Source of the DNA: Sacculina carcini
Taxonomy: Eukaryota; Arthropoda; Thecostraca; Sacculinidae
Assembly (NCBI GenBank): GCA_916048095.2
Contig: OU696588.1
Location: forward strand, 4,748,501-4,812,500
Direction of reading: 5' to 3'
Length of the DNA stretch: 64,000 nucleotides
The position numbers and the translations under genes were made by a program. Each line of letters starts with the position of its first letter. Positions within the stretch are counted from its first letter, which is position 1. Of this stretch, positions 23,743 to 35,571 are shown piece after piece. The notes below the pieces were generated by a model. It was not told where the DNA came from, did not search any database, and saw only the letters and a program-made list of their open reading frames with translations.

Positions 23743-25965
23743 GCACATACACACACATACACATACACAATATACATAATACATAACATTAACATTAAAC
23801 ATACATTGAACGCACATAAACACATCAAACATTTAGCATAAACGCATTGAGCATACTATTATAACGTTTGAGCACACACACACACCCACACACACACACT
23901 ACACACACACACACACTAACACACACACACACACTACACACACACTCACACAATCACTCTCAAGCTTTGACCAAATGAAATACTCACACACGTGAAACAG
24001 TAAACACACAAGTCAGTCAGACATGGTTGGTGAGTCATGAATGATGAGCGATATTACTGCTAGTTACCAGTCAGTAATGTGGTGTCACAAGCACGCGCAT
24101 TGTAAGCAAGCATGTGTATATGTGTGTGTGTGTGTGTCGGTAAGTGTGTCAGTTTGTGTCAGTGTGTGTGTCAGTGTATCAGTGTGTGTGTCAGTTTGTG
24201 TGTGTCAGTGTGTGTGTCAGTGTGTTTGTGTCAGTGTGTGTGTGTCAGTGTGTCAGTGTGCGTGTCAGTGTGTCAGTTTGTGTCAGTGTGTCAGTGTGTG
24301 TGTCAGTTTGTATCAGTGCGTCAGTTTGTGAGAGGCACCTTGTCTTGTCGTTGCCGGTATTATCCTGGTTGTTGTTATTACTAGCGGTCGACGAGGCTTC
24401 ATTTTCCACGATGAATTCCCACCGCTCAAGCACCTCCTGCGAGTCGACACTTGATATGACCAGCACGAGACGCTGCACCACGCGCGCCTCCAGCCATACT
24501 GCAACCGACAAGATGCAACATCGCAGCAACAAGATGAACACACGCTCGTACACAAACACGGTCGTGCCTAGTTATAGCTTCAAGCACAAATAATCTCAGA
24601 TAAATCAGGTCAAAGTGGACAAAAAACAACATCAAAGAAGACAAACTCACATGACCTGACCTCACATGACCTGACACCAAGCTGGCTGACCTTTCACTTG
24701 AGCGAGGATGTTGTCCAGATAGGCGGTGACCTCATTGTCGCGACACAGCCACACAGTGAGGCCGTACTTCTGGGCGGCGGCAAATGACTCGGGCGGGTAT
24801 ATTCCTCGCTGGTACAAAATACTGTTGATACCAAACCCTGCGACACACACGTCGACACACGCACACACATATTAGAAGATAGGAGAGTTGGAGAGGAGAC
24901 TTGATTACAATTCAAAAATAACTCGCTGGAAAAGAACAAGTCGGAAATCGGGAAGTTGCTTGAATTTTCCAAATCTAGCAGAAGTCAAAATTTTGGCCTA
25001 CAAAAAACAAACTAAGAAGGACATTCATAAATATAGATTCGCAAATATAACAATAGAAAGCTCGTTATTAAATCACCAAAAAACAAAAAACAGTTGTGTG
25101 CAGTTGTTAGCACACCCGCCTCACAAGCGGGAGGTCCGTGGTTCGAAACCCGGCGGAGCAGAATTTCATTGGGCGAATTCTACAATCCCACAGCCCCTGT
25201 CCACCCAGCATTAAATGGTACCAGATATCAGTCATGAGTTATGCCATGCATTCTGGGGAGGTGGCCCTCTCTAATACGTCTTACGTCCTTGTGGCGTCAT
25301 AGCGTGGAGAGGGTCGGTTCTGCGGTGGCAGCGAGCTGCACGGGGCACGCCTGTGTGTTCATAAGCTTCGGCTTCTTCCCGTGTAGCAGCTGCCACTTAG
25401 GCATTTAACCTTTTATTTAACCTTTAACCAAGCAGCATTAATAGTCAGCAACAATAATGTTCAAGAAGAAACAGGACATGACTGGAAGGCGGCAGTCACG
25501 AGACTAACTGACTCATTACTGCCAACACTACTAGCAAAAACATGGACACACTCAGTTCAATTACTCGCATACATAAATTGTAGCGACCAATCAGCGACGA
25601 GCTGGTCACTGGCTCGACGCCGCGGGGCATATACACCTTATGAACATACACGACCATATAAGTAGAACCTCACATAAACATAAGCACACTAACACGTTCA
25701 CACACTCACACGTAATCTCTCACTCTCTATTACTGCATACAATCACACATGAAGTCCTTAAAAACGTTATTTATCCCTTAATTCATTCTATAGTTATATA
25801 TAATAGAGCAGAGATGAATTCCGATTCACAGAAAATTCCCTCCCTGAACCTCCTCATTAATTTTATATTTCCAATTAATTTACCAAAAAATTCGGTGACG
25901 ATTTCGGCTGATCCTCGCAGTGTGATGGCGTTCTTGCTAGCCTGCTGCGATGCCACATTGACCAT
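21346..25965 (-). CDS. MAD2L1: Mitotic spindle assembly checkpoint protein MAD2 (HORMA domain), 5 exons
   Basis: Seen: exons 25884-25965, 24691-24837, 24339-24498, 23554-23654 and 21346-21512 join in frame into 218 residues (animal MAD2 is about 205). Recognisable blocks are [70 protein letters not shown] and, in the C-terminal safety belt, [20 protein letters not shown]. Known: MAD2 binds MAD1 at unattached kinetochores and CDC20 through the belt, restraining APC/C until chromosomes are attached. Start: the ATG at 25965 has a good context (ACAATGG) and an in-frame stop lies just upstream. Odd: an Asn-rich loop ([11 protein letters not shown]) replaces the usual short linker before the fourth exon. 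Intron 1 carries a SINE. Intron 4 carries a LINE 3' fragment and a long minisatellite. Introns 3 and 4 have CA-rich donors and TG-tract acceptors. Confidence 0.96.
21610..21965 (+). repeat. TG-rich minisatellite, TTAATGTGTGTG units
   Basis: Variable (TG)n blocks are separated by TTAA or CAG. They lie in MAD2 intron 4, on the strand opposite to that gene. On the MAD2 sense strand this is CA-rich. Confidence 0.85.
21966..22795 (-). mobile_element. LINE 3' fragment (RT C-terminus, 3' UTR, (ATTG)n tail)
   Basis: On the minus strand one frame is open from about 22790 to 22164. It contains [29 protein letters not shown] and [17 protein letters not shown], matching the region after the RT domain in Nimb/I-like LINEs. 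The 3' UTR ends in a clean (TGAT)n tail at 21967-21992. It is 5'-truncated, as expected from incomplete reverse transcription. The uninterrupted frame suggests a fairly recent insertion into MAD2 intron 4. Confidence 0.8.
22800..23545 (+). repeat. Minisatellite (GTGTCAGT / GTGTTGGTGTCAGT)n
   Basis: About 740 bp of alternating GTGTCAGT and GTTGGT modules ends 8 bp from the MAD2 exon-4 donor. On the MAD2 sense strand it reads ACTGACACCAAC. Confidence 0.9.
23656..23775. repeat. (CA)n tract abutting MAD2 exon 4
   Basis: About 85 bases of pure CA on the plus strand. On the MAD2 sense strand this is a (TG)n tract running straight into the GTGCAG acceptor. Confidence 0.95.
25086..25430 (+). mobile_element. 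tRNA-derived SINE, Val-like head, copy 1
   Basis: The tRNA-like head has an anticodon arm CCCGC-CTCACAA-GCGGG (CAC, valine type) and a B box GTGGTTCGAAACC. A shared body follows (TGATATCTGGTACC in inverse form, CACGGGGCACGCCTGTGTG), with a tail of ATTTAACCTTT repeats. Three more copies lie on the minus strand. It sits in MAD2 intron 1. Confidence 0.85.
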
Positions 25966-26065
25966 TGTCTCAGATCAGTATCACAACCAGACTGATCTCA
26001 CAATCAGATTTTTGTCTATCAGCAAACGAAAAACAATAAATATGACAGCAAAAGGTTAGCCTTGT

Positions 26066-27180
26066 CATATACACTACTAGATGCGTAAATATTTATGCAG
26101 CCAAATGTAGGCAAATAAGATTATACTAATATCTGCAAAAGCTTGAAAGTATAAACCAAACGGTATTATTGAAATAGTAGACACATTCAAAGTACGCTCT
26201 GTTGTGGTTCAAATTAAACACAGAGCTCCGATTTCGTCACATCAAGTATCATTTTCTATACTCATTTGCTCAATTTTTGTACTAGTAATTCATACACATG
26301 ATTGTTAATTACCGGTTAATTATTTGATTTGTAAATCAAAATTATAGCTTACTGTATTTGATAACCTCGCTGCGCTATTCTTCTGAAAAATATTTATCAA
26401 TTTCATGTTGAATGCTAAATTGATATTTTACGATTCGAATGGACGTAATTATATTCATATTTAATTTCTGATTACGTCGGATTACTGTTTAATTGCACGC
26501 AAATTATACAGTGTAAAATTATATTTAAATTGCATTCGATAGTCGCTACATATCAATGAATCTCATAAAAACTTCAAAAGAACATAACTAATACAAATAA
26601 AAACTTGAAAACAGCATAACAAATACAAATAAAAATTAATAAAAAATAACCTAATATAAATAAACCAATAGTATAATAATATATAAATAAATAATGGCAA
26701 AATTCCTCATCAAAAAAGCTCTATGGTGTTTTCGTTGTTGAGACAATGCAGATTTTCAACACAATCTTATATCAAATATACAATACCCAACAACTATTTT
26801 TGGTCAAGTACTTAAAACGTTATGAATAATTGCGTTATACATATAAGTCAAACGATGAGTTAAACTGTTTGGGCGATTACTGGATTAATTACTTGTCATA
26901 ATGGAGTTATGAATTTGTCACTAGGGATTAAGAGAAGATAAAATCTTGACCATCTTCCAATATATGTATCCGCATTCATTTGGCTTTCGAGAGCGCAACT
27001 GGTAACCCTGAAATTCCCCGTCAAATCGCAGTGCAGGCGCGTGAAGCTCCGTGGTGCACACAATAATTTTCCACTGTTATCAACACTGCACATCTGCTGA
27101 TACGCTGCTACTGAGCACCGCGAATTAAACACTCAGTTTCACGCCAGCCATCTCAAGTTTCCTGGAAAGTCATTTCCTAC
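26066..27180. other. AT-rich spacer upstream of MAD2
   Basis: No convincing gene. On the minus strand around 26930-27080 a short frame (TTELHAPALRFDGEFQGY to a TAG) reads like coding sequence and could be a missed exon, but I cannot place it. The MAD2 promoter should lie at the left edge. No core element is obvious. Confidence 0.4.
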
Positions 27181-27182
27181 TG

Positions 27183-27330
<148 letters not shown>

Positions 27331-27339
27331 CCGGCTGAC

Positions 27340-27406
27340 CTTGCAATGTTGCATGCTCGTTAGTCGGGCTGGCATCTCTCAGTGTCTGCTCGCTGACTGT
27401 TGTCAT
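27340..27406 (-). CDS. Candidate first coding exon (partial gene, minus strand)
   Basis: The ATG at 27406 has a strong context (ATCACCATGA). It opens MTTVSEQTLRDASPTNEHAT and ends GCAAG|gtcagc at phase 1, followed at once by (CA)n. The bracket matches the donor pattern of confirmed genes here. I could not find its next exon and do not recognise the peptide. It could be a leader exon or chance. Confidence 0.3.
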
Positions 27407-27753
27407 GGTGATAACAGCTGATTATGCTACCAACACTGGCATTAACACACACACACACACACACACACAAGGACGAGTGCATTTGTTCGAGTCATCAAGT
27501 GAAATTCCCGCTCAGGCGACATATTACAAACATGTCGATGAGTTTTATGACGAATTGAACCATCGCTCGTGTGTTTGTTGTCAAGGTCAGCAAAGGTCAC
27601 GATGTGTCCCAGTTACACGGTGGCGTGCTTGATCGCTCAATCCGGTCTGGAACAATGATCTGATTGCAGCTCACTACTTGACCTGTCTTTTGCCTGACAC
27701 ATAATACGACGACAGTGTCAGTTATATCGCAAATACACGACAAATCTCGCAAT

Positions 27754-27788
27754 GAGCCAACGTTCATATGCACCTGAGTTTTACAACA
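27754..27788 (+). CDS. Candidate first coding exon (MSQRSYAPEFYN), possibly of the Arg/Gln-rich gene
   Basis: The ATG is followed by 35 coding bases and a strong donor AACAG|gtaata, at phase 2. The only plus-strand acceptor I found that fits this phase and opens a long frame is at 37042, the first solid exon of the Arg/Gln-rich gene. That join would need a 9.2-kb intron full of transposons. This is an inference. Confidence 0.3.
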
Positions 27789-28374
27789 GGTAATATTCAG
27801 GACAGGAATAATTCAAAAACTGCACAAAACAACTTATTTACAATTAATTTGTTTTTATTTACACTATTTTGTTAAGTTAAATAATTTTTGTTTGAATAAT
27901 AAAATAGTTTGTGTTGATGATTCAATAATAATAGTGAATTTGCCATTTTTCTTAGCTGAGGCTGAATTTTTCTCAGCTTGACGAATTACATACTATTTTA
28001 CTATGAAATTATTATTGTATATAATATATTAATTTCACTACTAATAAAATATTTAATCATTAAGTCACTAAATTGAATATTAAAGATAAAAGTTGAGAAT
28101 TTTTTAATGATATTCATAAATTGTATTCTAATTGCTGATATTTTCACTTCATTTCTCCTCAGTGATTTTCTCCAATAAATTATCTGCTATTTTCTCCAAT
28201 GGCGATTTTGTGGTGGCGTTTATTGCACACTGAACTACTTCACAGATTATACAATTCTACCGTGAAGATACCGGATTATGACGTCACTTTGATGTTTTGA
28301 TTGATAAGTTAAGAATAAATCAAGTCTCTCCACATGATTCACTGGCATCGCTTTCCAACCAATTTACTCACAAC

Positions 28375-30210
28375 TAGAGATGCGACCTAAAAAACCGATG
28401 GTTATAAAAAAAACGTTTTTTTGTGAAAAAGAAGTCTTCGACCACAAAAACACGTTTTCTGGGTTTTTTTAGGACTCATGCAAATAATTAAAATTATGGA
28501 AATGATATATTTGGGATGTTATATGAATTATTTTTATCAACACATGAGTTATTTATGCTATTAGTGACCCTATCAAATTGAATTATCATTTAATATGCAC
28601 ATTAAAATTGTTATAATGTGTCTGAAAGTCCTAATATCATTGTTTGCACGGTACTGTGCGGCACTTCTATGTACAGTACAGCCTTGCATTCAATTATTGA
28701 GTTGATCATTGTGTAAGAAAGCAGGTTTTGAGAACCGTTTTCTTCTGCTAAAAAACTGAAACTGATTAAAAAAACAACAAGTGGCATGATTTATAATTAT
28801 TTTTTACATATTACCTTTTTCCTCCCAGAAATGAACTACATTGATTATAATAACTTTCATCATTTCATTCAACAGATCAATTATTTGCAAGTATAAATGT
28901 ACAAGCACTGCAAATATTTACACAAAAACTACAAATACACACACAAGCTTAGTATCCCTAATGAGACTACGAATAAAAGCGGGTCGCATTAATCAGAGTG
29001 GCAATCCTGACCAGAAAAACGGGCAATATTTTCGTGAAGGAAAAAACGACTGAGGGAATATATTTAATACACAAAAAGGTAATTGAACACAAATAACTGC
29101 ATTAAAGAAACCATCATCCATAAAACCAGTTCTAAAAAGAGGTTATCAATATAAAACCAATTAATTTGGTTTAACTTTCCTTGATCTGCCGCCAATATTT
29201 TTTCAAAATCTCTACATCTACGAAAACCGTCTTTCAAAAAAATCGATTTTGAAATATACCATGGTTTAAAAAAACAGTTTAAATCAAGTGGTTTAAACAG
29301 CCGCTTATACTAGCAGGCTACTTGCTATACACAAGGTATTTGAACGTACATCAATCAAATCTATGTTACATAGAGACTGTTCTAGAAAGCGTTGTTTCAT
29401 TAAAAAGCGTTAGTTTAAATAAACGTTTGTCAAAAAAAACACTTGACCAACCAATTAACTTGTCTTGTTCTGCTGTCAACATTGTCTGAATCTGTACACT
29501 AATATAACGAATATAAAACGAGTTTTAAAAACATCATTGCATTTTTCACAAAAAACATGGTTTCATTTAAAAAAAACATGGTTACTCAATGAATTTGTTT
29601 TGTTCTGCTGACAAATTATTTCAAATATCCACATCATTAAAACCATCTTTAAAAAACATGGATTTTCTCAATGAAAAAACCCTAAACCCAGAGCCGTAGC
29701 AACCGCCCCCCGTACCCCCCGGCCGGGGGGCCCCGGATGTTGAGGGGCCCCGTTGCTTCACGTTTGATATACAAATTTATCATATTTATTATGTATAGCT
29801 TTTACCTTTTTGCTCAATTGTTTTCACCTGAGTTTGTATTGTGATTATATCAAAATAAATTAAGTCATTATTTGGTACTTTAATTATAATGGGGCCCCAA
29901 GTGTTGCCTTCGAGGGGGGGGCATAAGTCCTCGCAACGGCTCTGCCTAAACCACCGGACCCAGATGCACTTTCAAACAGTCTCTTGGGATACTTATTGAT
30001 AAATATTTTTGTTTTTTATACTATTATCAAATTATATTTGAAGTAAGACACGTAAAGATGTACAAAACGTCAATTAAACTCATTTCTATGTACTAAAATC
30101 CTACATCTGATGACAATTGGGGCTAATTCCAAAAAAACATATATAAAAAACCCCTAAAAAACATGTTTTTATGCAAAAAAAGCATAAAAACGGTTTGTTT
30201 TGCATCTATA
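28375..30210. mobile_element. Ac-like hAT element, non-autonomous, with 8-bp TSD
   Basis: The ends are TAGAGATGCGACC and, inverted, TATAGATGCAAAAC. The flanks CTCACAAC at 28367-28374 and 30211-30218 are identical, giving an 8-bp target duplication as expected for hAT transposition. Both halves are rich in AAACGGTT, AAACCG and AACATGGTT motifs, resembling the subterminal AAACGG sites bound by Ac transposase. There is no transposase ORF. A second hAT MITE is nested inside. Confidence 0.85.
29689..29944. mobile_element. Nested hAT MITE, 256 bp, with perfect 8-bp TSD
   Basis: The termini are CAGAGCCGTAGCAACC and (inverted) CAGAGCCGTTGCGAGG. The CCTAAACC flanks are identical at 29681-29688 and 29945-29952. 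The ends are unusually GC-rich (runs of C and G) and the middle is AT-rich. A related copy is at 38425-38634. Confidence 0.9.
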
Positions 30211-30328
30211 CTCACAACATAACTGTTCTTGCATATAAGCTGATACACAACAAGATTAGTTTGTGTATGTGTGTGTATGTATGTGTGTGTGTAAGCCATC
30301 AAGACTGAAGCGAGATGATAGACTGTAC

Positions 30329-30757
30329 CGTTGCTAGCGGCTTCATCAATTGCACCATCATTTCCGTACTCATCAACATCAACCGACCTTGCCCGGACAC
30401 ACACACGCACACACCGATACACACACACCGATACACACACCGATACACACACCGATACACACACGATGGTGTGAGAAATTCCGGTGTGTGTTTTGAAGTG
30501 GAGGTGCCCCAGGATGAGACAGGTGAGCCGGTGCACGTGACTGGTGCCAGTGTTGTGACGGCAGTGTGATGTGTTGGTTGTGTTCGATGCGGCGGTGTGT
30601 GTGTGTTTGTGTGTTGAGCTCTGTGATAGTCATATAGGCCTGTGTCATCTGTTCCACCACTAACACACATAAGATCATTGAAACATGCTCCTGCAACTGG
30701 GCAGTTGTGTAAGTTCAGACCACGTGCATTTCTAACTGAATCCCTGAATATCCACAA
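30329..30757 (-). CDS. Candidate exons of an unrecognised gene (minus strand)
   Basis: An open stretch 30757 to 30465 begins MWIFRDSVRNARGL, contains CPVAGACFNDLMCVSGG and then a Thr/Ser/Pro-rich, mucin-like stretch, and stops at a possible donor CCATC|gtgtgt (phase 2). A second piece, 30387-30329, is entered after a TG tract and GGGCAAG with the matching phase (VDVDEYGNDGAIDEAASN) and leaves at CAACG|gtacag. Composition is protein-like and the phases agree, but the acceptor is weak and no family is recognised. The same DNA is also open on the plus strand, so this remains tentative. Confidence 0.3.
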
Positions 30758-30759
30758 AA

Positions 30760-32260
30760 ATGACTAATTAATTTAGAAATTATCACTAATACATAAGTAA
30801 TTGCATGCAATAATTCACAGGTGTCACCCGATAATTCTCACGTGAAATTCATTAAGATTATATATTGATTTAGTCTTGCAATTTGTTGTTTTCGTTGGGA
30901 CAATTTTTAAACACTGGTGGGTCCACAGAGCGGGGCTAAAGGAGGCTGAATCTGTCCCCAAGTGCCTCCATCAACTCCTCATAACCAAGAGGTTCACTAT
31001 AAGAGATCAAGAAAGATTATCTTTCTGTAGAATTTGTTGACATAAGCATTATCTCAAAACATATTCACATATTATTGTGTGTGAAAATGTGTGTATATAT
31101 CATTGAAAAATACCCCACAAATCATGACTTTCACACGCTGCCTAGTCAATCATACATCATTGATCCCCCCAAAATTGCACCATGGATCAGCCATTGCTTT
31201 GAAGCTTGTTTCATATCTGCAACTTTTTATAAGTTTCGCTGAAAATTCTGGTAAATTCTGGTCTCAGATCTATACCACTTGCATTTTGAATTAATACATT
31301 TGCATTTTGAATTAATCCATTTGCATTTTGAATTAATACATTTGCATTTGGAATTAATCCATTTGCATTTTGAATTAATCCAAGTGTTTATTCATACATA
31401 AACATCATTATTCAAAATATTTTGCATATTTTCTACATAATCAATCAATTTATCGGTCATTGAGATCATTTTATGAATGTAATAATATTTGTTTTATTCA
31501 GGTTTATATTATTCTACATTCAATGAATAGTGTTTAATACATTGTGAAGTATTCTGCTAATATTTGTACCGATTTTTACAATATACGGATTTTCCATATC
31601 CTTTATCATAGAACATTTTTTGATAATTGTATCTAAAAATATTTATCATTACATACATTCACAAACTACTGCACAAATTATCAAACCTTAAATAAATGCC
31701 ATGAATTACACTTGGTATTCAATTGTATTGTAAATTCACATATATTTGTTCGATAATATACTATTTGTATTAATTATTTTAATGATAGATGAATTAATAT
31801 ACTAAAAGTCGACCAATAGATGAGCAGACTAAAATATATAAAGGTGTAGATGTTAAACATTCACCTGCATATACGAAGAAAACGTTTGGATCAAATTAAA
31901 ATGCAAATGTTGGCAGAAATTTCACTGCCGAACAGCTTCAAACACTACGAGATCGGCTTTCAAACAGTTTCCATAGTGGTCTCACGCTGATTATCTTTCT
32001 TTGTGAGTTTTTGTTTTCAATTTCGGATATGAGAAACCATTAATATGAAAAAACTTCATGAGGAGGTTGGCTGAAAAATATAGACTGGCAGTCTGACAAC
32101 CACGTGAGATAGAAACATGCACGCGCAATATTTCTCTCACCACATATACAAGCCGACAATTATTTCGCCTTTTTATCTTCCCCGAATTACGGAGAGAAAA
32201 ATGATGGTTGAAAAAAATGTATGCCATAAATTACCAGCCAAGTTTATTGCGGTGTGTACA
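30760..32260. other. AT-rich non-coding interval with a 22-bp repeat
   Basis: Five copies of (TTTGCATTTTGAATTAATCCA)n lie at 31271-31385. Otherwise AT-rich, no gene seen. Confidence 0.6.
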
Positions 32261-32266
32261 GAAGTG

Positions 32267-33612
32267 CGTCAGTGATGTCGTGTCAGTGATGTCGTGTCAG
32301 TGATGTCGTGTCAGTGATGTCGTTTCAGTGATGTCGTGTCAGTGGTATCGTGTCAGTGGTGATATGTCAGTGGTGTCGTGTCAGTGGTGTCGTGTCAGTG
32401 ATGTCATGTCAGTGATGTCGTGTCAGTGATGTCGTTTCAGTGGTGTCGTGTCAGTGGGATCGTGTCAGTGATGTCGTGTCAGTGGTGTCGTGTGTCAGTG
32501 GTGTCGTGTCAGTGATGTCGTGTCAGTGGTGTCGTGTCAGTGGGGTCGTGTCAGTGATGTCGTGTCAGTGGTGTCGTGTGTCAGTGGGGTCGTGTCAGTG
32601 ATGTCGTGTCAGTGGTGTCGTGTGTCAGTGGTATCCTGTCAGTGACGATAAGTCAGTGATGTCGTGTCAGTGGTGTCGTGTCAGTGGTATCGTGTCAGTG
32701 GTGTCGTGTCAGTGGTGTCGTTTCAGTGGTGATATGTCAGTGATGTCGTGTCAGTGGTGTCTTGTAAGTGATGTCGTGTCAGTGATGTCGTGTCAGTGGT
32801 GTCGTGTCAGTGGTGTCGTGTCAGTGATGTCGTGTCAGTGGTGTCGTGTCAGTGATGTCGTGTCAGTGGTATCGTGTCAGTGGTGATATGTCAGTGGTGA
32901 TATGTCAGTGGTGTTGTGTCAGTGGTGTCTTGTCAGTGGTGTCGTTTCAGTGGTGATATGTCAGTGATGTCGTGTCAGTGGTGTCTTGTAAGTGATGTCG
33001 TGTCAGTGATGTCGTGTCAGTGGTGTCGTGTCAGTGGTGTCGTGTCAGTGATGTCGTGTCAGTGGTGTCGTGTCAGTGATGTCGTGTCAGTGGTATCGTG
33101 TCAGTGGTGATATGTCAGTGGTGATATGTCAGTGGTGTTGTGTCAGTGGTGTCTTGTCAGTGGTGTCGTGTCAGTGATGTCGTGTCAGTGGTGTCGTGTC
33201 AGTGATGTCGTGTCAGTGGTGTCGTGTCAATGGTGTCGTGTCAGTGGTGTCGTGTCAGTGGTGTCGTGTCAGTGGTGTCGTGTCAGTGGTGTCGTGTCAG
33301 TGGTGTCATGTCAGTGGTGTCGTGTCAGTGATGTCGTGTCAGTGGTGTCGTGTCAGTGGTGTCGTGTCAGTGGTGTCGTGTCAGTGGTGTCGTGTCAGTG
33401 GTGTCGTGTCAGTGATGTCGTGTCAGTGGTGTCATTTCAGTGGTGTCGTGTCAGTGATGTCGTGTCAGTGATGTCGTGTCAGTGGTGTCGTGTCAGTGGT
33501 GTCGTATCAGTGGTGTCGTGTCAGTGATGTCGTGTCAGTGATGTCGTGTCAGTGATGTCGTGTCAGTGATGTCGTGTCAGTGGTGTCGTGTCAGTGGTGT
33601 CGTGTCAGTGAT
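32267..33612. repeat. 14-bp minisatellite (TCAGTGATGTCGTG)n, about 96 copies
   Basis: The variable positions are A/G (GATG/GGTG) and G/A. A variant block (GTCGTTTCAGTGGTGATATG) appears at about 32717 and again 224 bp (16 units) later, showing a higher-order duplication. The long frames through it are artefacts of the 14-bp period. Confidence 0.95.
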
Positions 33613-33875
33613 GGCGGTTTGTTTATTGACACTTGAGCTTAACACCCACGTGTCCACAACATGCATGACCCATATTTGACCCGAGGTCATGGCCAGGTCA
33701 GTGAGCTGTGTGATCACCGGAAGTCGTGTTAGATGCCTTCCTCTTCTCTCCTCATTCTCCCATCTTGCCTGTTCGTTCATTGTTTCTCTAGCTAGCTAGC
33801 AGGCAGTGTGGACACACGCATGCTCAATATGACCAGGTCAAAGGTCACACGAGGTCATATTGCCTCCTCCGCGAC

Positions 33876-34088
<213 letters not shown>

Positions 34089-34489
34089 TCGAACGGTTGA
34101 TTAGTGCGATGACAATGGAAGCAGGAAGAAATTAATGAGATTAATTAGCTACGTCTCATAAGACTATTATCTCACGCTTGATGAAAGCTTGATATTCTGG
34201 CACACTGCAGGGACAATCATTCAATCATTCAATCATTATAAATTGGCAATTATTTGCACACCAATTGTTGTATTACAATATTAATTCGTTTTTAGCCAAG
34301 CTTTGCTAAGAGTAGTGTTCTTGGAGATTTTATCATTTAATTAACAATAGAAAACGTTCACTTTCCCAGTGGATGCCCTGAAAGCAAGACACGAGATATT
34401 CTCTCACCTGGCATGACTAACAGTCTATAAAACATTAAGACATTGACTCACACGCGCGCCTTCGGGCAACATCCAGATTGCACCTCCCG

Positions 34490-34509
34490 AGTGTATGTGT
34501 GTGTGTGTA

Positions 34510-34591
<82 letters not shown>

Positions 34592-35410
34592 AGGGAGGAG
34601 ACGCGGTGCTTTCTCAACAATATGTCGTTTGCTAGCGCAGGTCATACCGCTGACACTCGCTGTGTGGACAGGGACAAATGTGTTTGTATGCGCGTGTGTG
34701 CGAGGTTGATAGTAGCCATGACGTCATTGTTGACCTACACACACACACACGCACACACACACACACATACACACATGCATGTACGTGAAGCGTATAACTA
34801 TTCATGTGTACATGTACCCTTGTTGAATTTCAATAGTACAAGACAATATTTGTGCGTTCACTTTGTCGTGTGACTTTTCGAACGCACGCACAAATGCTCA
34901 TACAGAAACGTTCTGTGCAGAAAAATGGAATATTTCACTTCAATAATGAGACTAGGTGTTGTTTTATTGCACTACAACAATACGCGTGTGTGTGTGTTAG
35001 TTTGTGTGTGCGTGTGTGTATGTGCGTGTGTGTATGTGCGTGTGTGTATGTTAGTGTTTGTGTGCGTGTGTTTGTGTGTGTATGTGTCATACGTGACTTA
35101 CACAGAATGTCTGAGGAATGTGTCGTTGCTAAAATGTATGTATGTGTGTTAGTGTGTGTGTGTGTGTTAGTGTGTGTGTGTGTGTGTTAGTGTGTGTGTG
35201 TGTTAGTGTGTGTGTGTGTTAGTGTGTCTGTGTGTGTGTGTTAGTGTGTGTGTGTGGGCGCGTGAGAAAGAGAGAGTGCATGACAAATATAAATTCGCGT
35301 GTCATACAGCAATTTGTCAATGTGTAGATATTCAATACGTATACATACAGACACACTCACACACACACATACAGACAGACAGACACAGACACACACACAC
35401 ACACATTGCC
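34490..35410. repeat. TG and CA microsatellite cluster around an exon-like island
   Basis: There is (TG)n at 34496-34586, a CpG-containing island at 34590-34736, (CA)n at 34739-34778, further TG at 34988-35255, and CA at 35355-35405. The island is open on both strands and could be an exon in either direction. I make no gene call. Confidence 0.6.
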
Positions 35411-35571
35411 AAATAATGTTGAACAAACGTACGAACTAAAAGTACGCAGATAAAACTATTGTTATTGTGATAACTATAAATAATCATTTTAACAATATTA
35501 ATTAATTTCATAGTGTATTATGTATAATTTTAGTTATATTTTATACAAATTTCAAAATTATTATTAATCAC

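Noticed and set aside
25086..25165. Functional tRNA-Val gene
   Set aside because: The head is followed by a shared SINE body, occurs four times, and the acceptor stem does not pair properly.
27340..27406. True first exon of MAD2
   Set aside because: The MAD2 ATG at 25965 has a good context with an upstream in-frame stop, and no phase-1 acceptor links the two.
30315..30569. 84-codon plus-strand ORF
   Set aside because: It runs through a (CA)n tract. The minus-strand reading gives two pieces with consistent splice phase and is preferred.
32620..33527. Trp/Cys/Val-rich frames
   Set aside because: The period-14 codon pattern is produced by the 14-bp minisatellite. No start context or unique sequence supports them.
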